From Atrina japonica (taxonomy: Eukaryota; Mollusca; Bivalvia; Pterioida; Pinnidae), in contig BROG01000076.1 of the NCBI GenBank assembly GCA_030159075.1, positions 957,501-1,021,500 of the forward strand: a DNA stretch of 64,000 nt, written 5' to 3'. Both the position numbers and the translations under genes were made by a program. Each line of letters starts with the position of its first letter. Within the stretch, counting starts at the first letter, position 1. Positions 14,194-26,730 of the stretch are shown piece by piece. The notes below the pieces were generated by a model, which had not been told where the DNA came from, did not search any database, and saw only the letters and a program-made list of their open reading frames with translations.

Positions 14194-14583
14194 TTAAAAG
14201 GGCATTAGCTGTATTTTTTCAACAACAACAAAAAATCCTTTTCACTACATTGTACTTAGACTGATATAAAATAACAAAAAGGAGATATACACAGGTATAC
14301 AAATTCTTAAATTTCTATATATTTTATGAAAATTGCTTGAGAAACCCAAGTTTCAAGTTTTGCACTTTTTCAATTGCAATTGATTAACTCAACCTTACTA
14401 TATGTGTATGAATACCACACTGCACCTGACATTATTTTCTCAAAATATACAAGGTATACAAAATTTTTCATACCATGATACCTGTGTATAGCTCTTATTT
14501 GTTATTGTACATCACGTACAGGTAATAAAATTAGATAAAAATGAAACATTTTTTATATATAAACACAGCTAATGCCCCTTTAA
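14194..14583. mobile_element. TTAA-flanked foldback MITE (GGGCATTAGCTG family), copy 2
   Basis: The left end TTAAAAGGGCATTAGCTG and right end CAGCTAATGCCCCTTTAA are inverted, with TTAA at both sides. The interior shares ATATATTTTATGAAAATTGC, GAGAAACCCAAGTTT and GTGTATAGCTCTTATTTGTT with copies 1 and 3. Confidence 0.82.
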
Positions 14584-16421
14584 TTCTAGATGTATAATCT
14601 AAGAAAACTTACTATTACTAAAGTTGTCCAAGCTCTGTTTAAATGGAAATGTTATTAGGAATAAAGAACAAGCAGGTTTTGTAGGCTTACATGTATGACC
14701 ATAGTCTCCAAATTGTCACAAAATATAACTGCTACAAGATGACAGGAAAATATGGAAGTTTATTCTAAATACATACCTTTGACATATTTCTCAAGAAATA
14801 TTACATCATCATCATATAGATAAAATAAATTAAACTGTAACTAATCAAACAATTTTACTAAAACAAAACTGGGTGAGTCGCAAAATGTTCAGCAAAGAAA
14901 AAACATCGCCTAAACATTCAATGATCCTAGTCATAGAAATGGTCCTTGATATTGTTAAATATATATTTGATTTAATTAGATCAAGAATGAAAAAAAAAAC
15001 GTATAAAACAATGTTTTGTTGATTTGATCAACTTCATAACCATCCTGTTCAAGTCATGACATATACATGTATATTAAGAGGCATGATTCGTTTCCTGCGT
15101 AATTTTCAAACAAAACACCTTACAATATCCCATATACTTAAACAACACGGAACATAAGCATTGAATGAGCGAAGGTTTACAAAATATAAAATATCTTTTC
15201 AATTATGATGTTACATTCGAAACATCTCGAATTAATATTCTTATTCTTGAATTGATATAGCATTACATCCATGAAGCAATTTCGTTTAAAAAGAATTCAA
15301 ATACCCTTAATAAGAACTAAATCAGCGTCAAATACAAAACTGGGTTATTTTCTACACTACTTCAAGTCACTAGTTTAAATTGAATTTTACAATGCACAGC
15401 TTAAAAAGTCATTAAGTAATAATCATACAACTGATTATAGTACAATTCCTTCCATTTGTTTAGAAATACATGTATTTCAAATGGTCCGTTTGTATTTACA
15501 CATATTATGACATCTTAAAGCTTTGTCCATCTAAAATATGTTACGGCACTGCTTATGTGTCAGTGTGAAGTGATATCGGATCCGCTTGGTCTTGAAAGAC
15601 TATATATATAGAGACCAATTTCACAGTATCTATTTCTAAAATGAATCTCGGAGATACATAAGTAGCAAAGAGATCCAACTACCTTTTCTGATCAAATATC
15701 TCTCTCTCCCTCTCTCTCATACACACACACGTTAATTATATACTTGCCAGACATTTGTTGTCTTACGATATTCTCTACAAACAGATTTTATTTTAAATCT
15801 ATTATCTTTTTGTAACAATCTTACTTCCCGTAACCATTCGAACATACCCCAGTATTTACCATGCCAAAATATGAAACTGCATTCAAACTCAAATACATAT
15901 TTGATATTTCATCATTTGACACACTTTTTTTTATAAAATTGTAAATCTGAATAAAACTAGGTACCTCTTACTAGGCCAATCATTACATCACAATTCTATA
16001 ATTAGAAACGTTATCTCATTAATACAGATGTGTCTTGTGTATAAGTTCATTAAACGCTGTAAAAATTAATGTGTGATTACTTCTTCAGTCAATTAATTGT
16101 TCTAGTTCATTTAAGGCATTCAGGTTAAGTCATCTAAGACGGTAAATAGTTATTTATAGGAAATGTAAGAAACATTACGCTGTCATTTAAACAATCATCC
16201 GGATATTGTCGCAGTTGTTCTCAATCCATGTCCGATTTAAGCAGTGATTTTATCAACTAAAATGAACATATTTCTGTTCTATCACAGTAGATATATCACT
16301 GACACAAACACAAAAATCGCGAATTTATCAAAACCTATTATATATGAAGAGCATTGAATATTTTCACAAGAACTAAAATAAATGCAGCATGGACAAAAAT
16401 ACCACGAGACTTGAAAGCCTT
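14584..16421. other. No recognisable feature
   Basis: AT-rich sequence with a short CT tract near 15.70 kb. Confidence 0.5.
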
Positions 16422-16510
16422 TTAACTCATTCACAAGCTAGAGTCACATATGGACTGGTCTAGGTCATTGATTTACAGATTCCATTGTTTTTCAGGGGTT
16501 GATGAGTTAA
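16422..16510 (+). mobile_element. Short TTAA-flanked MITE (~93-bp family), copy 1
   Basis: Begins TTAACTCATTCAC and ends AGGGGTTGATGAGTTAA; the middle contains GACTGGTCTAGGTCATTGAT and CCATTGTTTTTC. The ends are inverted repeats with TTAA at each side. Confidence 0.75.
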
Positions 16511-16575
16511 GGGTTAAATTTATGTTGCTGAAACGTTTACTTTATATACTTTCATGCAAAAACACTAAGTGCCGA

Positions 16576-16616
16576 TATATATATATATATATATATATAT
16601 AATAATATATATATAT

Positions 16617-16652
<36 letters not shown>
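16576..16652. repeat. Interrupted (TA)n microsatellite
   Basis: TA units with short interruptions (AATAATATA, TCATATA). Confidence 0.95.
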
Positions 16653-16655
<3 letters not shown>

Positions 16656-16802
16656 TGAAAATATCAAGGCATCAAATTTTAAAAGCATCCTTATTCAACA
16701 ATTTAATTTCATCTTTAGTGCTGCTCTTTCAATGATATTCTTTTTCTTTACTTTAAATAGACAAATATTGATATATACTGAAAAATAACATTCCCCGAGA
16801 TC

Positions 16803-16938
16803 CAGTGGAACCTGTCTTTGAGACCATATTCTGAACAAAAAACCACTTATCGTTAGATAAAACCTCATTTGAGAGACCACCTGTCTTGTAAGGCCACAAT
16901 TCATCGCAGAAGGAACGGTCTATCAAGACAGGTTTCAA
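16803..16938. mobile_element. Short MITE with pogo-like ends
   Basis: Left CAGTGGAACCTGTCTTTGAG against the right-end reverse complement TGAAACCTGTCTTGATAG. Internal GAGACC and GGTCT motifs are mirrored. The outermost right bases have decayed, so the exact end is uncertain. Confidence 0.65.
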
Positions 16939-17131
16939 AATTCCATCACTAATTAAGATGCACGTGTGTGACAAGGTGCTAAACCATCTAGGATGCTTGA
17001 TATTATATAAGTGTTTTCGCTATATAAAACCTATTCTGAAAAATGTCAAATCACAGACTTTGGTTTTTTTTTTTCTTTTTTTTTTTAGAAGTTTAAATAC
17101 AATGTAAGAATGACCAAGTAAGCATATATTT

Positions 17132-17771
17132 TTAAAGGGGCATTAGCTGGTCTTTTTTTTTTAATTATTTCGTTTTTAACTACAATGTAGTTAAAATAAG
17201 AAAATGCTAAAGGTGGTACTGTTAGAATGCGTCGTAGTATGGACAGAAATTGAAAATAAGATTTAAGGCGGTACGGCACAACACCCAAGTGCCTTTCCAT
17301 AGGAAACAATAATATTTATGCTTCAGGGTTAGGGGATGTGAATAGTTTCCAAGTTATGAATAAAAAACATTAATTTCAGGAGGTAGGGATTTTCCTTATT
17401 TATCACTAAATGTGCCTTTCCAAAAGAAACAAGAATGTTTGTGTTTTAAGGATAGGGCCAGGAGTGGTATTCAAGTTATAAGCTAAAAATTAATTTGTAG
17501 GGGTGGGGCGGTATATCCATAGACCCCATATACACCAAAGAATGTGTCTCAATAAGAATCAAGAATATATATAGTTTGGGGGTGGGGATGTGAATGATTT
17601 TCAGGACATTAGTTCAAATATATACTAAACGGGGTGAGGCAGAACCCCCATATATATATATATATATCTCTTCCAATTAAGGTCAAGAATGTAAAAGGTA
17701 TAGGGTAGGGGTGTGAAGAGTTTTCAAGCTATAAATAAAAAACAAATTTCTGGGGGTGGGGCATGACCCCT

Positions 17772-17805
<34 letters not shown>

Positions 17806-18712
17806 AATATAATGGTTTTCAAGTTATTAGGGAAAAAATATTTGTGGGGGTAGAGACAGTACATTCAAAGACCCTGTATTCCCCACAGAATGCCTCTATA
17901 TATGAGTATCAGGAATATATATGGTTTAAGGGTGGGGATATGAGCAGCTTTTATGTTAAAAGTATAAATACATATTTCAGGGGTGGGGCAATACCCAAAG
18001 GAGTCCCACTGTAAACACACTGAATGTATCTCTCAATAATCAAAATAACATATGGTTTAGGGTGAGTATATGAACAGTTTTCAGTTTATATAAAAATATA
18101 AATTTAAGGGGGTGGAGTACACCCCCATGGACTCCAATGTGCATCAATGAATATTCCTTAGCATAATGAAGAAGTAAATATATTGTTAAATTGTTTCAAA
18201 CTATACTGCTTTCAAATTATAATGAAATATTCAAAATTAACCATACATTTCTATACTAAACCAAATCCCATCTTCATTACTATTTTGATCCTACCAAAAT
18301 TCAAAAACAAAGGTTGCGATTTTATAATCAACGTCTATTTACAGGAGAAGTTTCAAAGTTTCATCAATAGTCTTCCCACAATGGAACTAAACCAAATTGT
18401 TGAAGCAGGATAGAATGACTTCAACATTTCAAAATACGGATTTTCTTTCACAATCCGGCCAATAAGAACACTGGCATAAAAATTCTTATATTCTTATGTC
18501 TTTTGTGAAAACAAGTACTGGTCCAGTGTCGTATGCATGTATACAAATAGTCGAATTAATCAATTGCTAATGAATGATTATCAAACTGAATTTCCAAAGC
18601 AATTTTCAGAAAATATTTGGGAATTTAAGAATTTCTATGCCTGTGTATATCTCTTTTTTTGTTATTGTATATCAATCTAAGTAGGAAAACAACACAGATA
18701 ATGTTCCTTTAA
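17132..18712. mobile_element. TTAA-flanked element (GGGCATTAGCTG family) carrying a tandem-repeat core
   Basis: The left end is TTAAAGGGGCATTAGCTGG. The right end CAGATAATGTTCCTTTAA is its degraded inverted partner, and the adjoining segment (GGGAATTTAAGAATTTCTAT, GTGTATATCTC, TTGTTATTGTATATC) matches the family arms. Between them lies a ~120-130-bp tandem array (17255-18130), making this copy 1.6 kb against 0.33-0.39 kb for the other two. Confidence 0.7.
17255..18130. repeat. Tandem array of a ~121-131-bp monomer ('ggggtggggc' satellite), array 1
   Basis: Roughly seven diverged monomers, each with a GGGGTGGGGC-like block (about 17379, 17500, 17631, 17753, 17849, 17981, 18107), then ACCCCCATA, a CAATAA/AAGAATATATA segment, TGGTTTAAGGGTGGGGATGTGA and TTTTCAAGTTATAA. 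Spacing is mostly 121-132 bp with one short unit near 17849. The same monomer recurs at 48700-49420. Short TA and TG tracts occur within it (17649-17667, 17773-17804). Confidence 0.85.
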
Positions 18713-18836
18713 ATTCCTGAAAAATTAACAACAATAAAAATTCTAAGCCAATCAGAATGCATTATTAAATGATTTTCTATCTATAATTATCAAAACAAAT
18801 TTCCATCCATGTAATGAGTACTATAAATAGATACAA

Positions 18837-19014
18837 GTACAGTGGAACCTCATCTAAAGACAACCCTGCTCAGGACACTACCTTGCATTTCCAGTCTCTT
18901 GATAAATAACTAAATAAGTACAGAACCTCACACAAAAGACCACCTCACTAATCAGACCACTTTGAGTCAGTCAGAAAGATGGTCTCAATAGCGAGGTTCC
19001 ACTGTACTACAGAC
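18837..19014. mobile_element. TA-flanked MITE with pogo/Tc1-type ends
   Basis: Left TACAGTGGAACCTCATCT and right GCGAGGTTCCACTGTA are inverted, with TA at both outer ends. Internal GACCACCT and GATGGTCTC motifs occur in opposite orientations. About 175 bp, no coding capacity. Confidence 0.82.
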
Positions 19015-19179
19015 AAGGTAATTAGCCTTGTAGATGGAAATATTGAAATTCTTATTCAGTATAATCATTACACAGTAAAACTTGAATTAGCGACCACCTG
19101 TGTATAAAAATCACCTGGTCATAAAGACTGTTTTTGCTGTCCCCAATAGTATCATTTGTGTACAAATCAACCTATATAT

Positions 19180-19639
19180 GGACAGACACCACCAAATATT
19201 TTCCCATAGGCCTCAATGCTAATTTACAAAACTTCAGGTCACTGTCACTCCCATGTTTATTATATCTGGGTCAAATAAGTACCCTGTGGTGGAAGATCAA
19301 TATTTTTGATAACAAAATTTGCAATCAAAAGTATAGGTTGCCGTTGCATTTTTACTTCAAATTTTCACTTGTTTACAACTCGTAGTAATCCGCACCAAAG
19401 GAAAATATCTATTCTCATATGACCCCTCCCTTTCAATTTTCAACCGTCAACCCTATAATTTCCAAAGTACTACCAATATTCATGTATCTTTTTTATCACG
19501 TTTATTTCACTTATTAATGGCAAAACTAATTTTTTTCATTTAATGACCAATCAGATCGCTGGGCTCATTTTACCCTCCGCACAACTTTGGGTGTCCAAAA
19601 TGTCTGCGCCCATGTTGTAAACAAAGCCGGTGTTTTTCC
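19180..19639. repeat. Direct repeat copy A (460 bp)
   Basis: Starts GGACAGACACCACCAAATAT and ends AAAGCCGGTGTTTTTCC. Nearly identical to 21648-22110. Differences I could find are five single-base length changes in homopolymer runs and no substitutions. Does not begin TG or end CA, so it does not look like an LTR. No coding frame. Confidence 0.92.
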
Positions 19640-21647
19640 TATAGATTTATCCAAAACATTGCCAAAAATAGTCATTTTGCATTTTTTTTGGAAATCTCAC
19701 TAACTGTACACCAAGCCCCCTTAATAATGAGGATGGGAACCCAACATGAAGAGAAACACAGTCTATAATGTGTCACACCCCTACCTCTCAATCCCATTCA
19801 TTGATATTAACAAATAAATGCATTATATGAAGAATTTGTCTGTTTTTCTTTCATGATTTTCATTCAGAATTGTTTGTAACACATATAATTTCATTATTTT
19901 GAATGATTTCATACCATTATTGACCAATATTGACCATGATATCAAATAAGGGTAGAAGGTACCCCTTAATAATGGAAAAAGTGACAAAATATACCATTTT
20001 TCTTCACAAAAACTTAAAATTTGGATCATTGCTTAATGAGCATGGAACCAATTAGGCACCAGAAGTAAAGAAGAATTTCTGAAGCTCACTTAATAGTAAA
20101 CCATGTCATTTTTTATATCATCAAATTGCTTTTATTGACAAGGAATGAAGTGCACCCTTAAAAAAAGTGTAAATCTTCTGGGAGGGGATACCCTTACATA
20201 CAACACATTTCAATAGACTTATTGTGTTCATTTATATAAAAAATATGTTATGTAATCATTTTCAGACATGTCCATGTTTTGTTTCATCCCTTAATTACAG
20301 TCTCATGATGTAAAGTAATTAAATACAGAGGGCAGATAACTGAGTCTGACTTTAAAATGACTGACACATAAATGGTGCAAAATGATAGTCAAATTGCTTT
20401 TAAAAGGACATGACATATGTATAGTTCTGTTTCAGGTGAAAAATTAAGTCAAATTTTAATTATACTAAGTTTTGAAACCAGTAAAAGTCAATATCAGGTG
20501 TTAATTTTTGTCTGGTATAACCCCAAGAGAGTGTTAAGTGACATTTGCTGGAGGGGGGAGGGTGAAAAAATGTAATTCAAACAAAAAATGCATGACTGAA
20601 AATTTTGAAAACTTATGAAAACATGCAACTTGAATGAATATTAGATGCGTTAATACAGAAAAATATATAATTGATACTTTATAATTATCTTTACAGGTAC
20701 TTGAGTATGATAATTAGATAAAAATCTCTTATTGGACAATATTTGCTAGATTTAAAAAATTGAAATATTCCTTCTACAGGTTAAAATGTTGATAGATTAT
20801 GAAAAAAATGTTAAAACGCCCTATTTCTAAAGAAATTTTTTATTTACAAATTTTATTACCCAAAGTTAACACAGTATGACCTAACCACAATATGGAAATT
20901 CTTGTGTACAGATCAGCATAAGGGGGGGGTGGTGGTATTTAAATTAATTTTTATACTGTTTACAGTGTATATGGCATGATAAAATATTTTACTGATGAGA
21001 TTTATATGCTAAAATGCAGTTTAATACAATTTTCATAAAAATGAGATGGTTTTTACCCTTCAGATACAGTACATATAACAACTAAAGGTACAAAATACAC
21101 TGCATGAGTAAAATGACATGGTCCAATATGTAGATTTTGCCCTAAAAAAAAGAAAATCAACCAGTCTTTACCTCAAAAAGGTCTGATTTTAATTCAAATG
21201 AGTTAAAATTTACAATAGAAACATCATTTCCAAAATATCTTGCTAAAATTAGTCACTATGCATAACCATACTATATGATTTATTTATAAAAGAACATGTG
21301 CATGTTTGTAGGAGAGGGTGGGGGTATACTTGAAATTTTCCAAGAACAGATGAAATTTTGACCAATAAATGATAAAATATTAGTTCTAGGTGTAATATAA
21401 AACATACTGATAAAATTAAGAGATCTCAATATGCAACAAATGCATAATAATGTGTGTAGAGGCAGCACACCTATTAAATTTGCACCTTGTGGACCCCCAA
21501 CAGGTGCCCCATTTCATATAGACCCTCAGATCTGTTAAAAGTATGAGTAAAAGTGAATGAATTGCAATTTAGGTGATAAAAATGAGAGAAATGGCTTACT
21601 TTAAGGCTTCATCCAGCCTACATGTGTCAAATGTGAATTTCTCTATA

Positions 21648-22110
21648 GGACAGACACCACCAAATATTTTCCCATAGGCCTCAATGCTAATTTTACAAAA
21701 CTTCAGGTCACTGTCACTCCCCATGTTTATTATATCTGGGTCAAATAAGTACCCTGTGGTGGAAGATCAATATTTTTTGATAACAAAATTTGCAATCAAA
21801 AGTATAGGTTGCCGTTGCATTTTTACTTCAAATTTTCACTTGTTTACAACTCGTAGTAATCCGCACCAAAGGAAAATATCTATTCTCATATGACCCCTCC
21901 CTTTCAATTTTCAACCGTCAACCCTATAATTTCCAAAGTACTACCAATATTCATGTATCTTTTTTTATCACGTTTATTTCACTTATTAATGGCAAAACTA
22001 ATTTTTTCATTTAATGACCAATCAGATCGCTGGGCTCATTTTACCCTCCGCACAACTTTGGGTGTCCAAAATGTCTGCGCCCATGTTGTAAACAAAGCCG
22101 GTGTTTTTCC
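21648..22110. repeat. Direct repeat copy B (463 bp)
   Basis: Partner of 19180-19639 in the same orientation, separated by about 2.0 kb of unique-looking AT-rich sequence. Contains CAATCAGATCGCTGGGCTCA and CCAAAATGTCTGCGCCCATG like copy A. Confidence 0.92.
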
Positions 22111-22627
22111 ATATAAAGATCACCATCCTATAAACACTAGATTTCTTGTGTCCATTAGGGGGTCTTTATATACCAGTTACACTGTATAATGCGCATCAAA
22201 GTATCACGTTTATGTACTTTTGTCAAATATATAAATATACTAAAATTTCACGTATGTAACTTTGTTTACACAAACAAAGGTCTTCAGCTCAACAATTTTG
22301 GAAACATATATCAACAAGCATACTATATATCATACATATATACCAATTTCATACGACTTTATTACTCTTATAATTCAATCAAATTAACTCTACCTGAAAA
22401 GGTTTCATGATTTAGATATCATATGTGTCATTTGTTTGTGTTGGGAAAAATTCATAGTATGAGAACGTAAAGGATGTCAGACTTGACAGCTAGATATAGG
22501 TATATCTGTCATTTGATCCACAACACAATACAGCATACACATATACTTGCTTTAAAAACTGAAAATGTGTACATGTACGTATAAAATTAATTTGCCACAA
22601 GCAGTAAAAAACAACAAAAATATTATA

Positions 22628-22752
22628 CTGTATATACATGTATATATGTATGTGTGTGTATGTATGCATGTTGTATGTATGTATGTGAGTGTGTGTGTAT
22701 ATACATGTATATATATATATATATATATACACATACATACACACACACAGTG
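22628..22752. repeat. Compound TG/TATG/TA/CA palindromic microsatellite
   Basis: A GTATGTGTGTGT-rich left half is mirrored by an ACACATACATACACACAC right half around a central TA tract, giving a large hairpin potential. Confidence 0.9.
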
Positions 22753-23503
22753 AGACTGAAATGGCCATGACCTTCTGTTTGATATCACCTTGACGACATC
22801 ATGGTGCCAAAATATTACCAGATACACTAAATAAGTGAAATATTTAGCAAGACCCAAATTATCTTTTTAGTCCTGAAGAAATGGAAAATGATTTTAGCGA
22901 CAAGAAATTTTCGCAAGAAATAATTTTAGCGATTTTATGATTCCAAACAAAACCTTCAACATTCATTTACATTATAATTTATCTACACAGCAGAACAATA
23001 GTCAGAACAGTAAATCCTAATTATTTTGTACAATCAGATGACAGCCACACAGCCACTGATTATTATTGAAAAATATTATATATTGTATTGTTTTCTAAAG
23101 AAGTTTGGTTTGCTGTGTAAATAATTGTAGTATCATGAGCCATTTAGCAGCCAATGGATATATCTTAAATAGTCACTTAGTCACTTTTATTGGAAATACC
23201 ATCTGCTACCTCTGTTTCATACCATTCGTGACTGATAACTCTTACCTACGATGCATGATGAATTGTTAGCGAAATTCAATTTTAGCTTTCTCAATAATCT
23301 TGCTAATTATGCCAAAATTAAATCCTTGCTAAAAATTCTGCTTACACAGCATTTTTAAAAATAAGAACAGAAAGTTTCATAACACAGCTGTTTAATTTGT
23401 CAGTAAGTGACTCAGTCTCTTTTTATCTGATTACCCTTAATTAATTATATGTATATGTGTGTGTAAGGGTAATAACACATATATGTATATGTATGTATGC
23501 ATG

Positions 23504-23962
23504 TAAAGTGGAATTTCTTTATGTCAAAATCAGATGAGTCAAAATTCTGGTTATGTCAAAGTTGAATGGTCAGCTAATATTTTTTACTATACATTTTTAC
23601 TACTTTTACTTCTGACACATATCATATAGTTTTATTTCGAAATTTAGCTTATGTCAAAGTAAATTTATAAACCCAAAATATTTTTATCTTGCAATTACCT
23701 TTCACTGTCAAAAATTTACTTTTTTAGAAAAGGCATGGTAATTAGTTAACCTGTTTACTAGCAAAAACACTAACAATTCACTCCTACAGAGGTAAAACAG
23801 AAATAATAATCAGTTTAATCCAATTTAAATTAATCAATAGCTTGAGTAAGTTTATTCATTGTCCAATAGAAAGAATTAAAAATTTCTGTCATCTCAAATT
23901 CTGGATATTTTGAAGTAATATGGGCAGTTCCATGAATTTTGAGATAACAAGATTTCACTGTA
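23504..23962. mobile_element. TA-flanked MITE with diverged pogo-like ends, ~459 bp
   Basis: Left TAAAGTGGAATTTCTTTATG against the right-end reverse complement TACAGTGAAATCTTGTTATC. Subterminal parts also mirror: left GTCAAAATTCTGGTTATGTC, right ATCTCAAATTCTGGATATTT. No transposase is visible. Confidence 0.68.
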
Positions 23963-24505
23963 TTGTGTATATGACTGTACAAGACTGGCTAATTCTATCT
24001 TATCTCTATTTTAATGCATAAAAAAACTTCTCATCATAGTGACATCACAGACTGTTAATACATGTTAGGATGTACAAAAACAGTGTATATAACAGGTACA
24101 TCTGTTTATTCAAGACTTAAAAGAGATGACATTTTATTATAAGTGATGTAATTCAGGAATAAATGACAAATATTTCAACCTTATCTACACCTTCTAAAGT
24201 TGCTAAAATTGATTTTGGTCATTCATATATTATATGTTTTTCTTAAGAAATGAATATATTTTCATGTTGACAGTTCTGTACTTTTAATTCCCTGGCTTAA
24301 AAACATTTACTTTTTATACATTTTAACAAAATCATGCAGCTACCTTCAATGGGTGCTGCTGTTTAATAAAATTAAATGTTTTACATCATTATTCATAAAT
24401 AAATAAATACAAAATACATCCATAGCATCTAATCTTTAAATGAATTTTATCAAATAACCTTCCATTTATCTATAATGGCAAGTCTTAATATAAGAATAGA
24501 AAAGA

Positions 24506-25050
24506 ACATAGTCTTCACGGAACCAAACATTATGCAAAGATACCGTAAGGAACTTATTGTTAAACATTTGAAACTTTCATTGAATTTTAATGAATAAAGT
24601 GCCAGAACTCCGTCACGGTAAAAAGCCAAATTTCCAAGAATAAAAAGATGCGTAGTCTACAGGAAACCAAAGATGGTTTGAAATTTTAAAAGGATTTGTG
24701 AAAGCAAACTTGACTTATTGTCTAACATGTCCAATTTTTATCATATTTCAAAGAGATAATAACAACAAAAGTTTAAATTGTAAGAACTGAAAGGTGCCTA
24801 GCCTTAATGGTACCAAACATTCTGTGAAAATTTTGTATGGACTCCTAAAAGCAAACTTGGTTTATTGTCAGACATGTCAATTTTTTTTATAAATTTCAAA
24901 GATTTTTTTAAAGTCCCATTGTCCCAAAATCAAAACATGTTTAGTCTTCATGGAATGAACCAAACATTGTGTAAAGATAATAAATTTGTAAAGGCAAACT
25001 CAAGTTATTACGAGACATGCACAGACACACTCACTGATAATGGTATACCA
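24506..25050. repeat. Diverged tandem repeat, ~145-bp period
   Basis: The landmark GTCTTCACGGAACCAAACAT recurs in diverged form near 24510, 24654, 24800 and 24943, each followed by a GCAAACTTG/ TTATTGTC.GACATGTC segment. The last copy ends at a CATGCACAGACACACTCACT tail. Confidence 0.7.
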
Positions 25051-25269
25051 TAATACGTCCATCATAGATAGGCATATAAAAATTCAGTACAAGTTCAGAT
25101 CCTAGCCTACATGTATGTCTTTCAGGGTATACATGTACAGCTTAATATTACATGTACAGTGGAATTTCTGACTCACCTGTCACAGGTAAATGTACTACAT
25201 GTTTATACATGTAGCATATTCAATTGGCCTCCAATTAAAGCCTCATCTTTGGCAAAGTTCCATGTTATG

Positions 25270-25600
25270 TCCCTGACATGGTCACAAGTTCAAACCCTGT
25301 CACTTACACATTTCATGTTTTTGGTCACCATTAAAAGATATGTCAGAAACACTGAATATCTTGTTTTAAGTCCTTCAAAAGGTCAGACACTATAGGATTT
25401 GCCCTTACAGAGGTCATCAGTACAAGGTGTGTCACAAGCACTACATGTTTGTCCCTCGAAGAGGTCCCAAGTTCAAGTCGTGTCACAGACACTAGATATT
25501 TACCCTTAAAGAAGTCATCAGTTCAAGTTGTGTTACAGACATAAGATTTTGTGCCCTTGAAGATGTCACAAGTTCAAGTCTTTTATGTAATGTCCTTGAA
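25270..25600. repeat. Diverged ~51-bp tandem repeat
   Basis: Units with CCCTTGAAGA.GTCA, CAAGTTCAAGTC and GTGTCACAGACACTAG are spaced about 51 bp (25402, 25453, 25503, 25554). Older units occur from 25270. Confidence 0.7.
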
Positions 25601-26501
25601 CAAGGCAATTAATTACAGCAGCACATTTCTCTAATACACATTTGGGACTGCTTTTTGTAGTAAGAATATACAGGAAACAACACAAAAATTTCCTTACTTG
25701 CCAACAAAACTTACACATGTAACACACAAGATCTTACAGCCAGTTTCTGTTCATTTTTTTTAATCTGCATTGAAATTCTTGTACAAGAGATGATACTGAT
25801 TCAAGTAAACAACTGGTTCCATTAAATTCCATTTCAGAAGAATATATCCCTAAATTGTAAAATCACATAACTTCAAAGACAAGTGGAACAGACCTGTGTG
25901 TCAATATTAATGAACACTTTGTACAATACTCCAAAAACTGATTAAAATTTTATCATAATACAAACTACCTATGTTAATATGTAACATTATATAAGATATT
26001 GGTTGTAAAACTTTGAAGAGAGACCTAACCTTGTCAGAAAACCAGGTCTTCATAACAGATTTCTTAGCATTTACACCTGTTTATAAGAATATTAAAAAAA
26101 CATACAATTATATACTTCTTCTTAATATTTAACATATGTGTTAAAATGTTGAGATCATTCCAGATACAATGTAATTCAGACAATGAGCTTGACAATATAT
26201 TACTAAAACATGAAAGTAAAACTGGCTTGATTTATATGATATGACAATTTTCTGTAATAAAAGATAATATCATGAATTTACTCAAGGGTAGCAGCAAATG
26301 TTTGATACAAGTAAGGATGACTTTATACGACAAATATGGAAAATATGTATGTACATATGTATAAACAGTCTTAATCCATTTCCAGTATTTCTTTCCATGA
26401 CACATGCTGTAACATCCTAGAAAAAAAAAACATATACTATCACCTTCTAGATTTCAAATGTAACCATAGAACTTCAGATCTACGGTCAATATCTAAACAA
26501 A

Positions 26502-26730
26502 CAGTAGACCCCACTTATATTGAACCACCTTACATTGAAATCCAACTTTATTTGAAATGATTTCATGACCCAGTCAAATGTCTTCATTACCATTATAACC
26601 TGGTTATTTTAAATTTGAAATCCTGTTTATTTGGAAAAAAAAAACAATTCCTCTTTGACTTCAATATATCCAGGTATGACTGGATATATTGAAGTCAAAG
26701 AGGAATTGTTTTTTTAAATCTGTATATCAG
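26502..26730. mobile_element. Fragment(s) of a pogo-like element ending in a large palindrome
   Basis: Begins CAGTAGACCCCACTTATATT, continues with TATAACCTGGTTATTTTAAA, and runs into the 36-bp perfect inverted repeat at 26638-26715. The arms of that repeat resemble the outer end of the MITE at 30867-31031 (CTGG.TATATTGAAGTCAAA). It looks like two element ends joined head to head. Confidence 0.6.
26638..26715. repeat. Perfect 36-bp inverted repeat with 6-nt loop
   Basis: The left arm (26638-26673) ends CTTCAATATATCCAG, the loop is GTATGA, and the right arm (26680-26715) begins CTGGATATATTGAAG. All 36 positions pair. It lies about 1.7 kb beyond the RYBP stop codon. Confidence 0.93.

Larger units (their letters stand above)
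19073..22184. mobile_element. Possible larger element containing the 460-bp direct repeats
   Basis: The left end CAGTAAAACTTGAATTAGCG, then GACCACCTGTGTATAAAAAT, weakly mirrors the right-end reverse complement CAGTGTAACTGGTATATAAA, then GACCCCCTAATGG. The right end is followed by TA. If real, it is a 3.1-kb non-coding element with internal direct repeats. The left TA is not intact and the similarity is modest. Confidence 0.4.

Noticed and set aside
19180..22110. LTR retrotransposon with 460-bp LTRs and a 2-kb interior
   Set aside because: Repeat ends are not TG...CA. No primer-binding site, polypurine tract, target duplication or gag/pol motif was seen.
22490..22857. Overlapping Cys/Val/Tyr-rich frames on both strands
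   Set aside because: These are translations of the compound TG/TATG/TA microsatellite.
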